Below, in pieces: positions 1-8,763 of a DNA stretch of 62,629 bases. Origin of the DNA: Saprospiraceae bacterium (lineage in GTDB: Bacteria > Bacteroidota > Bacteroidia > Chitinophagales > Saprospiraceae). Location: positions 1 to 62,629 of the forward strand of contig JALWRC010000052.1 of the NCBI GenBank assembly GCA_027080725.1. The letters run 5' to 3'. Position numbers and translations under genes: made by a program. Below the pieces are notes generated by a model. The model worked only from the letters and a program-made list of their open reading frames with translations. It was not told where the DNA came from and did no database searches. The stretch's first letter is position 1. Every line of letters starts with the position of its first letter.

Positions 1-1205
1 GTAAAGGGGCACCCCTTCCAACTCACCAGGATCCCACTTATCAAAAATACATACTCCATCACATCACTCTTAGTGATTTTCTCACCCCCGAGGATAATAA
101 GTCGTTCGACTACATTTCTCAGTTCGCGAATGTTACCCGTCCAAGAGTACTCCATTAAGGCTTTAATAGCAGAGGGACCAAACTTTCGTGGAGGAATGTT
201 GTACTCCTCACAGATAATGGTATTAAAATATTCAATCAAAGAGGGAATATCCTCTTTTCTCTGGCTAAGTTTAGGTACCTTGATGACGATGACCGCCAAT
301 CTATGGTACAAATCTTCCCTAAACTTCCCTTGTGCGATTAATTCCGGTATATTTTTATTGGTAGCTGCCAATATCCGCACATTGACGGGGATGGACTTGT
401 CGCCCCCTACCCTGGTAATCCTGCTTTCCTGGAGGGCCCTAAGAACTTTAGCTTGTGCGGAAAGACTCATATCGCCAATCTCATCCAAGAAAAGCGTGCC
501 GTTGTTGGCCAGCTCAAATTTACCCGGACGCTGTTTATGAGCGGATGTGAAGGCTCCTTTTTCATGCCCAAATAATTCGGACTCAATTAATTCAGAGGGA
601 ATAGCAGCACAGTTAACCTCAATGAAAGGATAGTCTTTGCGAGGACTTTCGTAATGAATAGCTTTTGCCACGAGCTCCTTGCCCGTCCCATTGGCTCCGA
701 CAATCAACACCCGGGCTTCCGTGGGCGCTACCCGTTTAATCGTAGCTTTCACTTTACTGATACTGGCGGCTTTCCCGATCATTTTAAATCCGGATTCCTT
801 CTTGGAGACCTTTTGCTGGAGAATTTTCTTCTCAATGATGAGATCACTTTTGTCGATTGCATTACGAAGGGTAATCAACAACCGATTCAAATCCGGGGGT
901 TTACTGACAAAGTCAAATGCCCCTTTCTTGACTGCCTCGACTGCGGTATCAATAGTGGCGTGTCCTGAAATCATTACTACAGGAGTTTCCGGGTTGAGAA
1001 GTTGGATGCGCTCCAGTGCTTCCATTCCATCCATATTGGGCATCTTGATATCCAACAAAATGACATCGTACTTCTCGCGCTTCAATTTAACGATACACTC
1101 CATACCATCTGACGCCTCCTCCACTTCAAACTTTTCAAATTCAAGGATCTCTCTCAGGGTTTTCCGGATACTTTTCTCGTCATCTACGATTAAAATTCTA
1201 GGCAT
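1..1205 (-). CDS. Sigma-54-dependent response regulator, NtrC/AtoC class (partial, C-terminus outside window)
   Basis: The start codon is at 1205 and the frame stays open to the window edge, so the C-terminus, including any Fis-type DNA-binding helix-turn-helix, is not visible. Residues 1-115 form a receiver domain with the acidic pair Asp8/Asp9, phospho-acceptor Asp52 (LLDIKMP) and Lys102. Residues from about 140 form a sigma-54 AAA+ ATPase with Walker A GANGTGKE and Walker B LFLDEIGD. The loop that contacts sigma-54 reads GAFTSA instead of the canonical GAFTGA. By family it turns phosphorylation by a histidine kinase into open-complex formation at sigma-54 promoters. No partner kinase is visible here. 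A -7-like box (1242-1249) lies upstream on the same strand. The last 15 or so visible residues diverge from what is usual after the AAA+ domain. Confidence 0.93.
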   Translation of the reverse strand, partial: MPRILIVDDEKSIRKTLREILEFEKFEVEEASDGMECIVKLKREKYDVILLDIKMPNMDGMEALERIQLLNPETPVVMISGHATIDTAVEAVKKGAFDFVSKPPDLNRLLITLRNAIDKSDLIIEKKILQQKVSKKESGFKMIGKAASISKVKATIKRVAPTEARVLIVGANGTGKELVAKAIHYESPRKDYPFIEVNCAAIPSELIESELFGHEKGAFTSAHKQRPGKFELANNGTLFLDEIGDMSLSAQAKVLRALQESRITRVGGDKSIPVNVRILAATNKNIPELIAQGKFREDLYHRLAVIVIKVPKLSQRKEDIPSLIEYFNTIICEEYNIPPRKFGPSAIKALMEYSWTGNIRELRNVVERLIILGGEKITKSDVMEYVFLISGILVSWKGCPF

Positions 1206-1706
1206 AATACAATTTCATTTAGACTTTTATTAAATCAAGTGCAAATATATTAATTTTTCTATTAATGTATATATCATTCATTTAATATTTTTTACAAATT
1301 ACGATTTACTTTAATGCATTAGGTGCTAAACGGTTCAATGGCCAATCTTACTTGTGGAGTGAAACGCAGTATTTTCCCTCCTTCTTCAACTACATTGGGC
1401 AATAAGATTAGATTCTAACATTACTTATCACCTAAGACAATCCTGATAAAATAGAACGAAGTTCACAGAAAAAACAGCTTTCACATATTGTGACTGTCAG
1501 AAAATCTTATTACCTTGCACCTTATACCATTTCGATATTCTATTAATGCTTTATATAGGCTAAAGACAGAGCCATATATTGTCCATACAGCGAACTTAAA
1601 TTATGGTTTAGTTTTTGCATTACTTATCTAAAATGCATAAATTTACCAACCCCATTCAATTGTATTCTTTCAAGCACTATGCTGTTACGATTAAAATATT
1701 TGAACC
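1206..1706. other. Intergenic region, about 500 bases, divergent promoters
   Basis: AT-rich gap between the divergently transcribed NtrC-class regulator and the T9SS protein gene at 1707. Apart from the -7 box at 1242-1249 it holds no coding frame, repeat or hairpin that I can support. Confidence 0.5.
1242..1249 (-). promoter_or_regulatory. -7 box TATATTTG upstream of the NtrC-class gene
   Basis: Matches the Bacteroidota -7 consensus TAnnTTTG, 36 bases before the start codon at 1205. No convincing -33 element was seen. Confidence 0.5.
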
Positions 1707-3596
1707 ATGAAACAATTTGCAATTAAATTATCCACTCTCTTAATAGTGTTAATGGTAACGACACCGATGCTGCTATCCGGTCAAAACAAAGGCGGCAATA
1801 CCTGTTCGGCCGCATTTGCACTCACGGTATCGCCTACCTCAGGGTGTCAAAACCGGATTGAGAATGAGAATACGACTATCGCCCTTCCTGCTGTCATCAA
1901 TCCCCCCTGTGACAATGCGGGAATTAACCGGGATTTGTGGTATAGTTTCGTTGCTCCGGCCAACGGAGAGATCGCATTAATGGTCAACCTCAAAACGGCC
2001 TTTAGAGTAGAAGGTGCCATCTTTGAATCATGTCCCACCGTTGGGGGGAATAATATCGCTATCTATTGTAACAATACCGGCATTAGTGGACAAATAGTCA
2101 AAGGGTTGACGCCCGGAGACACGTATTATTTGGAACTTTGGTCGGACGACTTTGCCACGGGTACTTTCGATTTATGTCTCGCTGAGACCACCCAACTTGG
2201 CAACCAGGACGACTGTAGCACTCCTATCTTTTTGGAAGTATATAACACGAATGACGGTTGTGCACCGGTCCCTGCCACTTATGTCGCGAATAATTTTGGA
2301 GCGACCAATGACCCAAACCTTCCCATTCCGAGCTGCGGCTCTTATGGTCAAGGGAAAGATGTTTGGTACGCGGCAGTTGTCCCTCCATCCGGCAAGATTC
2401 ACGCAGAAGTGGGAGATGCAGGAGGCCCGAATGACTGGGTAATGGCTGCATACAGCGGTGATTGTGGTAGTTTGTCAGAGATTGACTGCAATGACGACTC
2501 CAACAATTTCTTTCCGGCCCTTGACCTTACAGGTCTGACTCCCGGCGATACGATTCGGTTTAGAATTTGGGAATATGGTGGCGACGGAGAAGGTCCTTTC
2601 ACACTGACATTTACCGACCCGTTCATTTACGCTCCCGATAATGACAATTGTAGCGGGGCTCAAGAATTGTTACTGGTCAATACCGATGCAGGGTGTATCC
2701 TCTACAGGGGGTGTGGTTCATCACTCGGTGCACACCCTTCCAGCGCACCAACTCCTTCCTGTGGTATTTTTGATGGAGCGAGGGATTTGTGGTATTCCGT
2801 CGTAGTCCCCAATGGTGGAGATCTTAATATAACACTTTATCAAAATCAACCGGCAGGCAATCACAGTTGGAGTGTGGCCGCATACAGCGGACATTGCGGA
2901 ATGATGGGCATCTTAGGGTGTGCACAAGGTGACGCATTGAGTCATCCTTCCTTGTCCCTTGCCGGTTTAAGCGCAGGAGATACGATATTGATCCGTGTAT
3001 CGGACAATGGCAATGCCCCTGCTGGCAATTTCTTTATTTGTGCTAAGACAAGCAGCTCTTTGGCATTGGATTTCGTTAGCAATACCGCTTATGCTTTAGC
3101 TTCCTCCAATATGATCGAATGGACCTATTACTACGAGGATGGAAGGGAATTATTCGAAGTACAGAGATCCAAAGATGCCATTCATTGGTCCGTTATTGGA
3201 ACAATTGGGGCCCAGACTTCTCCTGAGTACCATTTTGAAGATAACGCTCCTATTGACCCGATGGGGTATTACCGTATCCGCGCCATATCTTCTGATGAAA
3301 GCACTACCCACTCCGGTGTCATGACTGTCCTTCGCTCTTCCGGGCATATTGAAGACAAACTCTTCCCCAACCCGGTAGAACATACCTTGACCCTTCGTAC
3401 CGACTTACAGCATTTTGGCGAAGAGATTGCGACTCAAATCATCAGCTTGAATGGACAAGTATTAATGGAGAATCGTCATAAGATTATTTCGAATGCTCTG
3501 TTGAGTATAGATGTATCACCACTAGCGAAGCAGCATTCCTATATCTTGCGTGTCCAAGGAAATCTGAATAGCAAATCGTACTTGTTTCACAAGTAG
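1707..3596 (+). CDS. Secreted multidomain protein with T9SS type A sorting domain
   Basis: Exported protein of 629 residues, specific function unknown. Residues 1-25 are a signal peptide (charged MKQFAIK, hydrophobic core, LSGQ). The body holds three related modules of about 135-150 residues. Each has a paired-Cys start (N-x-C-S then GC), a W-Y-x-x-V-P core, PSCG, an AYSG-x-CG block, and then LTGLTPGDT or LAGLSAGDT followed by a beta strand. They look like repeated beta-sandwich domains, probably for binding or surface display. The last 80 or so residues form a typical type IX sorting domain starting LFPNPVEHTL and ending SYLFHK, which by family directs transit through the T9SS and cell-surface attachment. 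It stands alone, divergent from the regulator, and a strong intrinsic terminator follows at 3621-3655. No catalytic motif is seen. Confidence 0.88.
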   Translation: MKQFAIKLSTLLIVLMVTTPMLLSGQNKGGNTCSAAFALTVSPTSGCQNRIENENTTIALPAVINPPCDNAGINRDLWYSFVAPANGEIALMVNLKTAFRVEGAIFESCPTVGGNNIAIYCNNTGISGQIVKGLTPGDTYYLELWSDDFATGTFDLCLAETTQLGNQDDCSTPIFLEVYNTNDGCAPVPATYVANNFGATNDPNLPIPSCGSYGQGKDVWYAAVVPPSGKIHAEVGDAGGPNDWVMAAYSGDCGSLSEIDCNDDSNNFFPALDLTGLTPGDTIRFRIWEYGGDGEGPFTLTFTDPFIYAPDNDNCSGAQELLLVNTDAGCILYRGCGSSLGAHPSSAPTPSCGIFDGARDLWYSVVVPNGGDLNITLYQNQPAGNHSWSVAAYSGHCGMMGILGCAQGDALSHPSLSLAGLSAGDTILIRVSDNGNAPAGNFFICAKTSSSLALDFVSNTAYALASSNMIEWTYYYEDGRELFEVQRSKDAIHWSVIGTIGAQTSPEYHFEDNAPIDPMGYYRIRAISSDESTTHSGVMTVLRSSGHIEDKLFPNPVEHTLTLRTDLQHFGEEIATQIISLNGQVLMENRHKIISNALLSIDVSPLAKQHSYILRVQGNLNSKSYLFHK

Positions 3597-3620
3597 AACA
3601 CTTTGACAAGATATTTACCG

Positions 3621-3655
3621 GCATTTGTACCCGTCCGGGTGCAAATGCTTTTTTT
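3621..3655 (+). terminator. Intrinsic terminator after the T9SS gene
   Basis: GCATTTGTACCCG (3621-3633) pairs with CGGGTGCAAATGC (3636-3648), 13 bp with one G-U, followed by seven T. It lies 25 bases after the stop codon. Confidence 0.9.
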
Positions 3656-3765
3656 GTCCGCCTATATCCCGTATAGTATGGCGCACTATTGGCAAATCGA
3701 CAAAACACTAATTTAGCAGACAAAAAAGTGAATCTTAATGATGGGCAGGAATGCGCTAATCTTTC

Positions 3766-5043
3766 TCAAAAGAACTGCCCCACACCAAACACCCAACCAC
3801 CGGATGCTCCCCGGGTAGTGTGCAGTGCCCAACTGTAATCCACCCGAAGTACTACATGATACCATTTTTGCATCGCGACGCGAATCCCGGCACCGACGTA
3901 ACTGTAATTGGAAGAGGGAGTAAACCACGTGGCCAATGGAGTGCCTGCATCACGCAACCACGCAACATCTCCAAAAGCCACTCCTTGTAAGATGGCCCAG
4001 GGAACAACGGCCAACCTCCTGCGCAGCTCGACATTAATCAAAGCCAATGAAGTACCTCGCGCTACCCTATTGCCCACGCCGCGAACATTAGAAAAACCAT
4101 CGATAACATAGGGCAGATAGGGCGAGACCCTATTGGTCCCCATCGCTACCGACAAACGGCTCGCCAGATTTACCCGCATCTTGGGAAGCATCCGGTAATG
4201 CCGCCATTCCAATTGGAAGGAGTAAAAGGGAAACGCGGGTTCCTCGATGGTGTAAACATAGTTAGAAGAAGCTTGGTACATCTCTCCCGTCACTTTCTCA
4301 AAGGAGTAATCACGGCTATCACGGGTCAAGGAGATTTGGAATAAGAATTTATTTCTCAGTAAGGGTTCCTTTAGGTGCTCTTTTGCAGACCGGTCGTAGG
4401 CTGCATACTTTTCATGAAAGTATCCTCCACCGAATTCTACATGGGTGTTGATATCCATCCAATAATACGCTTTGCTCGCCAGATTGTACAAATCATACAG
4501 CGCCAGCCCTTTTGCATCTTGAAAATAAAGGGGTTCAATCGTCCCATAAACGCCCAATACCTCTTCATGGCCCCACCGGCTGCCCGGCAAGCGAGGCTGC
4601 TTATAGAACAATGAAAGCGAACTTCTGTCATAGTAGCGATACCACACGCCCAATGTGGCCCCCTTCCCTCTCCAATTGATATTACTGAGCCCCAAAGCCA
4701 ATTGAAAGGACTCTTTGAAGCCCCCGATGTACAGGTAGGGATATACATACCGGGCTTCTTTGACTCGGACAATAATGTGTACGCTATCCCGCTCCACAAT
4801 CCATTCGCCGGAGACACTAAAGAACAGATTCAGATTCCGGATATTTTGCAAATCCCGCTCGTATTCCTCCACATCAAATGGAGTCCCTTCCTTACAATTC
4901 ATATAGGTCCTAAGCCAGGATGTCTTGGTCACTCGGATGCCTTCAAATCGTATATCCTTCGTAATATAAGAGGCCTCCTGCGCCTCTACACAGACACTCA
5001 ACGCCACAAATACAACCACCGAAATAAATGATACCACCTTCAT
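3766..5043 (-). CDS. Small Omp85/BamA-like outer-membrane beta-barrel with one POTRA domain
   Basis: I take the start at 5043 (MKVVSFISVV...), which gives a clean signal peptide ending VCVEAQ. The frame is open back to 5097, but a -7 box (5061-5068) lies inside that extension. After the signal peptide there is one POTRA-like domain (YITKDIRFEGI, then a strand-helix-helix pattern and FFSVSGEW) of about 80 residues. About 310 residues of alternating amphipathic strands rich in Tyr, Trp and Arg follow, ending in a terminal Phe (GVGQFF), as expected for a Bam-dependent barrel. At about 425 residues it is much shorter than BamA, which has five POTRA domains. By family it belongs to the D15/TamA-like group; the substrate is unknown. 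It is monocistronic. Confidence 0.8.
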   Translation of the reverse strand: MKVVSFISVVVFVALSVCVEAQEASYITKDIRFEGIRVTKTSWLRTYMNCKEGTPFDVEEYERDLQNIRNLNLFFSVSGEWIVERDSVHIIVRVKEARYVYPYLYIGGFKESFQLALGLSNINWRGKGATLGVWYRYYDRSSLSLFYKQPRLPGSRWGHEEVLGVYGTIEPLYFQDAKGLALYDLYNLASKAYYWMDINTHVEFGGGYFHEKYAAYDRSAKEHLKEPLLRNKFLFQISLTRDSRDYSFEKVTGEMYQASSNYVYTIEEPAFPFYSFQLEWRHYRMLPKMRVNLASRLSVAMGTNRVSPYLPYVIDGFSNVRGVGNRVARGTSLALINVELRRRLAVVPWAILQGVAFGDVAWLRDAGTPLATWFTPSSNYSYVGAGIRVAMQKWYHVVLRVDYSWALHTTRGASGGWVFGVGQFF

Positions 5044-5060
5044 AAAACGCATTAAGGTCG

Positions 5061-5068
5061 CAAAGGTA
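5061..5068 (-). promoter_or_regulatory. -7 box TACCTTTG of the Omp85-like gene
   Basis: Exact TAnnTTTG match, 17 bases before the ATG at 5043. It decides the start, because the longer frame to 5097 would lie upstream of the promoter. Confidence 0.6.
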
Positions 5069-5570
5069 AAGAATAGAGTTCGACTGAACCACATCATTAA
5101 CGGCCGTGTGTATTACAAAATGCACAAATGAACCTTGCAAATAGCAATAGAGCTTATGCTTCACCGGTGCATTAGAAGAAAGGGTAGTCAGCATTTTACT
5201 TCTAACTCCGTGTGTAGAACCTCATCCCCTAATACTGCTTCAGAGGCACAAATCCCAAATCTTTCACCCTGTTGAATACATTCTACGGGGTGAATCGAAA
5301 TTGGATACTAAATAGACTTCCCGCGAGGCATCCAATCCTGATGTTATAGCCCTCTGGTAGAATTTATTTTGATAAATACATTCTAATATGTCCTTTGTGC
5401 CTTATGTGGTTCAAAAAAGGAGTTATTCACCACGACCTGTGATGCCTTGGCGTTATTAGGCACACTAGGACACAACTTGTGACGCTATAGCATTATTTGA
5501 TCTTTGATTTTTATATTTCCTCTTGTAATGTATAACGTTGTAGTATCACAGGCTATAAAGGAGAGGAGGA

Positions 5571-5632
5571 GGGTGAGCCTGTGCCGCCAGGGCGGTATGA
5601 GGTTCTAAAAAAAGGTGCACATTGTTATACAC
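5571..5632. repeat. Palindromic repeat element, copy 1 (second copy at 59042-59129)
   Basis: Contains GCCTGTGCCGCC (5577-5588) with the small dyad CCGCC/GGCGG, then GTGCACATTGTTATACAC (5615-5632). The copy near 59.1 kb has the identical 12-mer and a version of the 18-mer with two differences. Confidence 0.6.
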
Positions 5633-5689
5633 ATTAACGGCCTGTCTAAAGAAAAATATTTATTAAAAAGACCTCAATTTCATCCTTCC

Positions 5690-6499
5690 TCACCAGCTTT
5701 CGACCATTTCATACAAGGCCTTTAGGCGGGTGAGTAAGCCCTCCATACGCTCTAAAGGTAGCATGTTGGCTCCATCTGATTTTGCCAGGGAAGGATCCGG
5801 GTGCGTCTCTAAGAACAAGCCATCCACCCCGGCTGCTACTGCGGCTCTGCAAATCGTCTCAATCAACTCCGGCTGTCCTCCCGTCACCCCTCCAGGGGTA
5901 TTGGGCTTCTGTAGGGCGTGGGTGCCGTCCATAATCACGGGACACCCCAGACTTTGCATGGTGGGAATCGCCCGGTAATCCACGACCAGGTCCCGGTACC
6001 CAAACATCGTCCCTCTCTCCGTCAGCCACACGATATTATTGCCGGATTGTCTCACTTTGTCAACGGCAAACCGCATGGATTCCGGACTCAAGAACTGCCC
6101 TTTCTTAATGTTCACCACCTTACCGGTCTTGGCTGCAGCCACCAGCAACTCGGTCTGCCGGCATAGGAAAGCCGGAATTTGCAATACATCGACATATTTC
6201 GCTGCCATTTGTGCTTCTTCTGCGGTGTGCACATCGGTTAAGACAGGCACTTTCAATTCAGACCGTATCCGGCCCAGCACCTCCAAACCTTTCTCATCAC
6301 CGATACCGGTAAAAGAATCCAGTCTGCTCCTGTTTGCCTTCTTGTAGGATGCCTTAAAGATAAAAGGGATGCCCAATTTGTCCTTAATCCGCTTCAATTC
6401 GGAGGCTATCTGCATAGGACTTTCTTCGTCCTCTATGACGCAAGGGCCGGCAATCAAAAACAATTCATCCGGCAATCGACGCAATATATCACTTATCAT
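5690..6499 (-). CDS. kdsA: 3-deoxy-8-phosphooctulonate (KDO-8-phosphate) synthase
   Basis: Condenses phosphoenolpyruvate with arabinose 5-phosphate to KDO 8-phosphate in the cytosol, the first committed step towards the KDO sugar of lipid A-linked core. The 269-residue protein is full length for the family. Recognisable blocks are AGPCVIED near the N-terminus, FKASYKKANRSR, TDVHTAEEA, WLTERGTMFGY, VIMDGTHALQ and FLETHPDP. Cys20 in AGPC is the metal-ligand position, which marks the metal-dependent class; the E. coli type has Asn there. It is the second gene of an operon, 15 bases after the HU/SPOR protein gene. A one-mismatch copy of the 13-mer GGTATGAAATGGT overlaps its last codons (5703-5715). 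Confidence 0.97.
   Translation of the reverse strand: MISDILRRLPDELFLIAGPCVIEDEESPMQIASELKRIKDKLGIPFIFKASYKKANRSRLDSFTGIGDEKGLEVLGRIRSELKVPVLTDVHTAEEAQMAAKYVDVLQIPAFLCRQTELLVAAAKTGKVVNIKKGQFLSPESMRFAVDKVRQSGNNIVWLTERGTMFGYRDLVVDYRAIPTMQSLGCPVIMDGTHALQKPNTPGGVTGGQPELIETICRAAVAAGVDGLFLETHPDPSLAKSDGANMLPLERMEGLLTRLKALYEMVESW
5703..5715 (-). other. 13-mer motif copy (12/13)
   Basis: Reads TGTATGAAATGGT on the minus strand, against consensus GGTATGAAATGGT. It lies inside the 3' end of kdsA, in the reading frame Tyr-Glu-Met-Val. Confidence 0.6.
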
Positions 6500-6514
6500 C
6501 TTCGAGTTGTTTTT

Positions 6515-7471
6515 CTAATCGTAAACCAATATCCAGGCATCCTTGCCAAACTCACCGCGCAATACAAAGAGCTTGCGATACAAATCCTCCGTAAGGCAGT
6601 CGAACTGGACCCCGACCCTGTAATGGTTTCCGTATTTTTGGCGATACGGCGTGTAATGGTGTGCCTCTACCCGTCGTGCGAGTTGGTCGGCATTGGCCAA
6701 TTTAGAAAATGACCCTACGATGATGACGCAGGCCTTGCCGTAATGGTCTTTTAAGTGGGTGTTTCCGGATTCGACATCATCGGGAAGGGATTCTTCCACC
6801 GGCAAGATAATCGGGGAGGTATCTGTCCTTCTTGTAGAGTCCACTGAGGGAGTCACTATTTTTGTTGTACCGGATTGCGCCGGTTCTTTCAGTAACAGTT
6901 TGACCGTTTGGGTTAAGAAGAACAATATAAGCGCGGTTATAGTCAATGCCAAAATCACTTCCCAGAGACTCCAATCGGTCTTCGCCTCTTCCTTGGAGGC
7001 ATGAACCACCAGAGCCTCTTGAAATAGATCTCTTTTTTCGTCTTCCCCATAGGTAACTACCGAAGCAGGAACTACCGGTAGGCCGAAGTGCTCCTCCTCC
7101 CAATCAATATGCTCCGGTTTGAAATAGGTTTGCCCGCGCTTTCTGAAAAAAGCCCCAAAGCCAACGATTTCATACTCCCCTCCCTCATTAATACCGGTAT
7201 TAATCTCCGAAAGGACATCCCTGTGCATGGCCTCAGCCTCTTCCTCAGATAGCTTAAAGTGCTCCTTTAAGTGTGATATCCAGGACGCTTGCACCGGACT
7301 ACCATCATAAGGCTCCAGCGTCGCGTAGCCTCCGGCAGGTGCAGCATAGCCCTCGACAGGCGCAACCCGCACCGCATGCCGCTTCCACGACAAACGCCCC
7401 AAACCACGGAGATTTAATTCCTTATGCTCCTTCAGGTAGGCTATAAGTATTTGGACAAATTCCGGTTTCAT
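6515..7471 (-). CDS. HU-CCDC81-like and SPOR domain membrane protein
   Basis: A 318-residue envelope protein with the layout typical of a Bacteroidota-specific family. Residues 1-130 carry two HU/CCDC81-like segments: FVQILIAYLKEHKELNLRGLG, broken by Pro and Ala, and then a helix pair with YEIVGFGAFFRKRG. A single membrane segment lies at about residues 175-197 (VILALTITALILFFL). A Ser/Thr/Pro linker is followed by a C-terminal SPOR domain of about 75 residues (VIIVGSFSKLANADQLARRV). SPOR domains bind denuded glycan strands of septal peptidoglycan, so an inner-membrane protein with a periplasmic SPOR domain and a cytosolic HU-like part is likely. A division or envelope role is inferred. It is the first gene of an operon with kdsA. 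Start at 7471 (MKPEFVQ). Confidence 0.88.
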   Translation of the reverse strand: MKPEFVQILIAYLKEHKELNLRGLGRLSWKRHAVRVAPVEGYAAPAGGYATLEPYDGSPVQASWISHLKEHFKLSEEEAEAMHRDVLSEINTGINEGGEYEIVGFGAFFRKRGQTYFKPEHIDWEEEHFGLPVVPASVVTYGEDEKRDLFQEALVVHASKEEAKTDWSLWEVILALTITALILFFLTQTVKLLLKEPAQSGTTKIVTPSVDSTRRTDTSPIILPVEESLPDDVESGNTHLKDHYGKACVIIVGSFSKLANADQLARRVEAHHYTPYRQKYGNHYRVGVQFDCLTEDLYRKLFVLRGEFGKDAWILVYD

Positions 7472-7754
7472 TATTCCTATTACATAAACGATATCCCGAG
7501 TAGTCGAGTATTCTTCCCTTGAGAAAAAGGGCCCCCATCCTTACATTCCATAGCTATCAAATGGGATGCATAAAGGGGCTAAAACCCGATTATACGACAT
7601 ATCTCGCCTTTAACCATCCAATTATCGCACCAAAAAGGCCATTTTGGCGAATTTGTATTACTTTTATTGTCTCTAAGCTTTTTGTCAACCAATACTCCAC
7701 AGAGTGGGGCGCCTTAATGACCCATTCGATGGAGGAATACAAATTGGATTCTGT

Positions 7755-8735
7755 ATGAAATATTTGATGTTTGTTCCCCTTTCCTTCTTCCTGTTTGTAT
7801 CGACGCTTTCGGGGCAATTGAAAGTAGATTCCGGGTTTGCTTTTCAAAGCAATCCGAATAAGAAATTCGCGCTATACATCCCGTCCAATTACGATGAAAC
7901 GAAACCCAGCAAGGCCGTTCTGGCGCTGCATCCATACAACACGAGACGATGGGACGCCTCCACCTGGCGGGATAAGTTAGTGGAGTTTGCAGAGATGAAC
8001 AATCTCCTCCTCATTTGCCCGGACGGTGATGCAGATGGAAAGATTGATGACCCGATTGACACAGCATTTACCAGTGCCTTATTGGATTCTGTAATGCGAT
8101 GGTACAACATTAATGCAAAGAAGCTCTTTATCATGGGATTTTCCTGGGGAGGAAGGACGACGTACACCTATGGTTTGCGCAGAGCAGGCCGGTTTGCCGG
8201 ATTTATCCCGATGAGTCCTGCCATTAATGGGACGGGATTATTTAGGTCTTTTCTGCCCAATGCCAAGGGAAAGCCCTTTTACCTGATTTGCGGAAGCCTG
8301 GATGCCCCCAACCAACGGTTCTATGCCCCTCTGAATGCCTTAAAGGCAGCCGGTGCTATCGTCAATGACAGCCTGTTGGCCGGTGTCGGCCACACGGTGG
8401 ATTACGCAGGAAGCACGCGCATGTTTGATATCGCATTTGACTGGGTGGACAGCGTCGATACTCGAATAACCACCCGGACCTTATCGCCGTCCTCCTCCGG
8501 CATCCCCCTGCTCTACCCCAACCCGGCAAAAGCCCATCAAAGTATCCATTTTGACAAAGGCACTTTTCCTGTCAACACCCGCTTTATAGTGACCTCTATT
8601 GATGGGAAGAAATCTTGGATACTAAAACTAAATAAAGAGTCAGCCATGCAAGGATTTTCTACGGGCTCCTACCTCTTAACCCCGTTAAATAAAGGGAAGG
8701 CGCTACCGGCGGTACTATTAAACGTGATTCGATAA
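7755..8735 (+). CDS. Secreted alpha/beta-hydrolase (esterase, PHB-depolymerase-like) with T9SS sorting domain
   Basis: A probable secreted esterase of 326 residues. The start is taken at 7755 (MKYLMFVPLSFFLF), which gives a signal peptide ending LSGQ. The hydrolase domain spans about residues 20-245. It has an oxyanion/core strand AVLALHPYN, the nucleophile elbow GFSWGG (catalytic Ser), a probable acidic residue at CGSLDAPN and the catalytic His at GVGHTVDY. This resembles LpqC/feruloyl-esterase-like polyester hydrolases; the substrate is unknown. The C-terminus, from LLYPNPAKAHQ, is a T9SS type A sorting domain ending at LLNVIR. The permease genes follow 28 bases later, but their function differs and co-transcription is uncertain. 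Confidence 0.85.
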   Translation: MKYLMFVPLSFFLFVSTLSGQLKVDSGFAFQSNPNKKFALYIPSNYDETKPSKAVLALHPYNTRRWDASTWRDKLVEFAEMNNLLLICPDGDADGKIDDPIDTAFTSALLDSVMRWYNINAKKLFIMGFSWGGRTTYTYGLRRAGRFAGFIPMSPAINGTGLFRSFLPNAKGKPFYLICGSLDAPNQRFYAPLNALKAAGAIVNDSLLAGVGHTVDYAGSTRMFDIAFDWVDSVDTRITTRTLSPSSSGIPLLYPNPAKAHQSIHFDKGTFPVNTRFIVTSIDGKKSWILKLNKESAMQGFSTGSYLLTPLNKGKALPAVLLNVIR

Positions 8736-8763
8736 AAGCCCCTTCAATCAATGCTTTAAATTC

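Larger units (their letters stand above)
5044..5689. repeat. Intergenic region full of decayed interspersed repeats
   Basis: There is no plausible gene in this gap. It contains GTGTGTATTACAAA at 5106-5119 (the same 14-mer as in the tandem pair at 33490-33517), an inverted repeat TTCACCC/GGGTGAA at 5263-5294, and a stretch at about 5390-5480 with CTTTGTGCC and GTGGTT words. At 5571-5632 lies a palindrome-bearing element that is also found at 59042-59129. Taken together this looks like a landing or decay zone for short palindromic repeats between the Omp85-like gene and kdsA. Confidence 0.55.

Noticed and set aside
1-1233. Rightward open frames across the first 1.2 kb
   Set aside because: They are antisense to a clear NtrC-class regulator whose receiver and AAA+ motifs read through on the minus strand.
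5044-5689. Possible decayed gene or small transposase in the gap before kdsA
   Set aside because: No frame of useful length or recognisable motif. The visible structure is short palindromes and words shared with other gaps, so I call it repeat-rich intergenic DNA.
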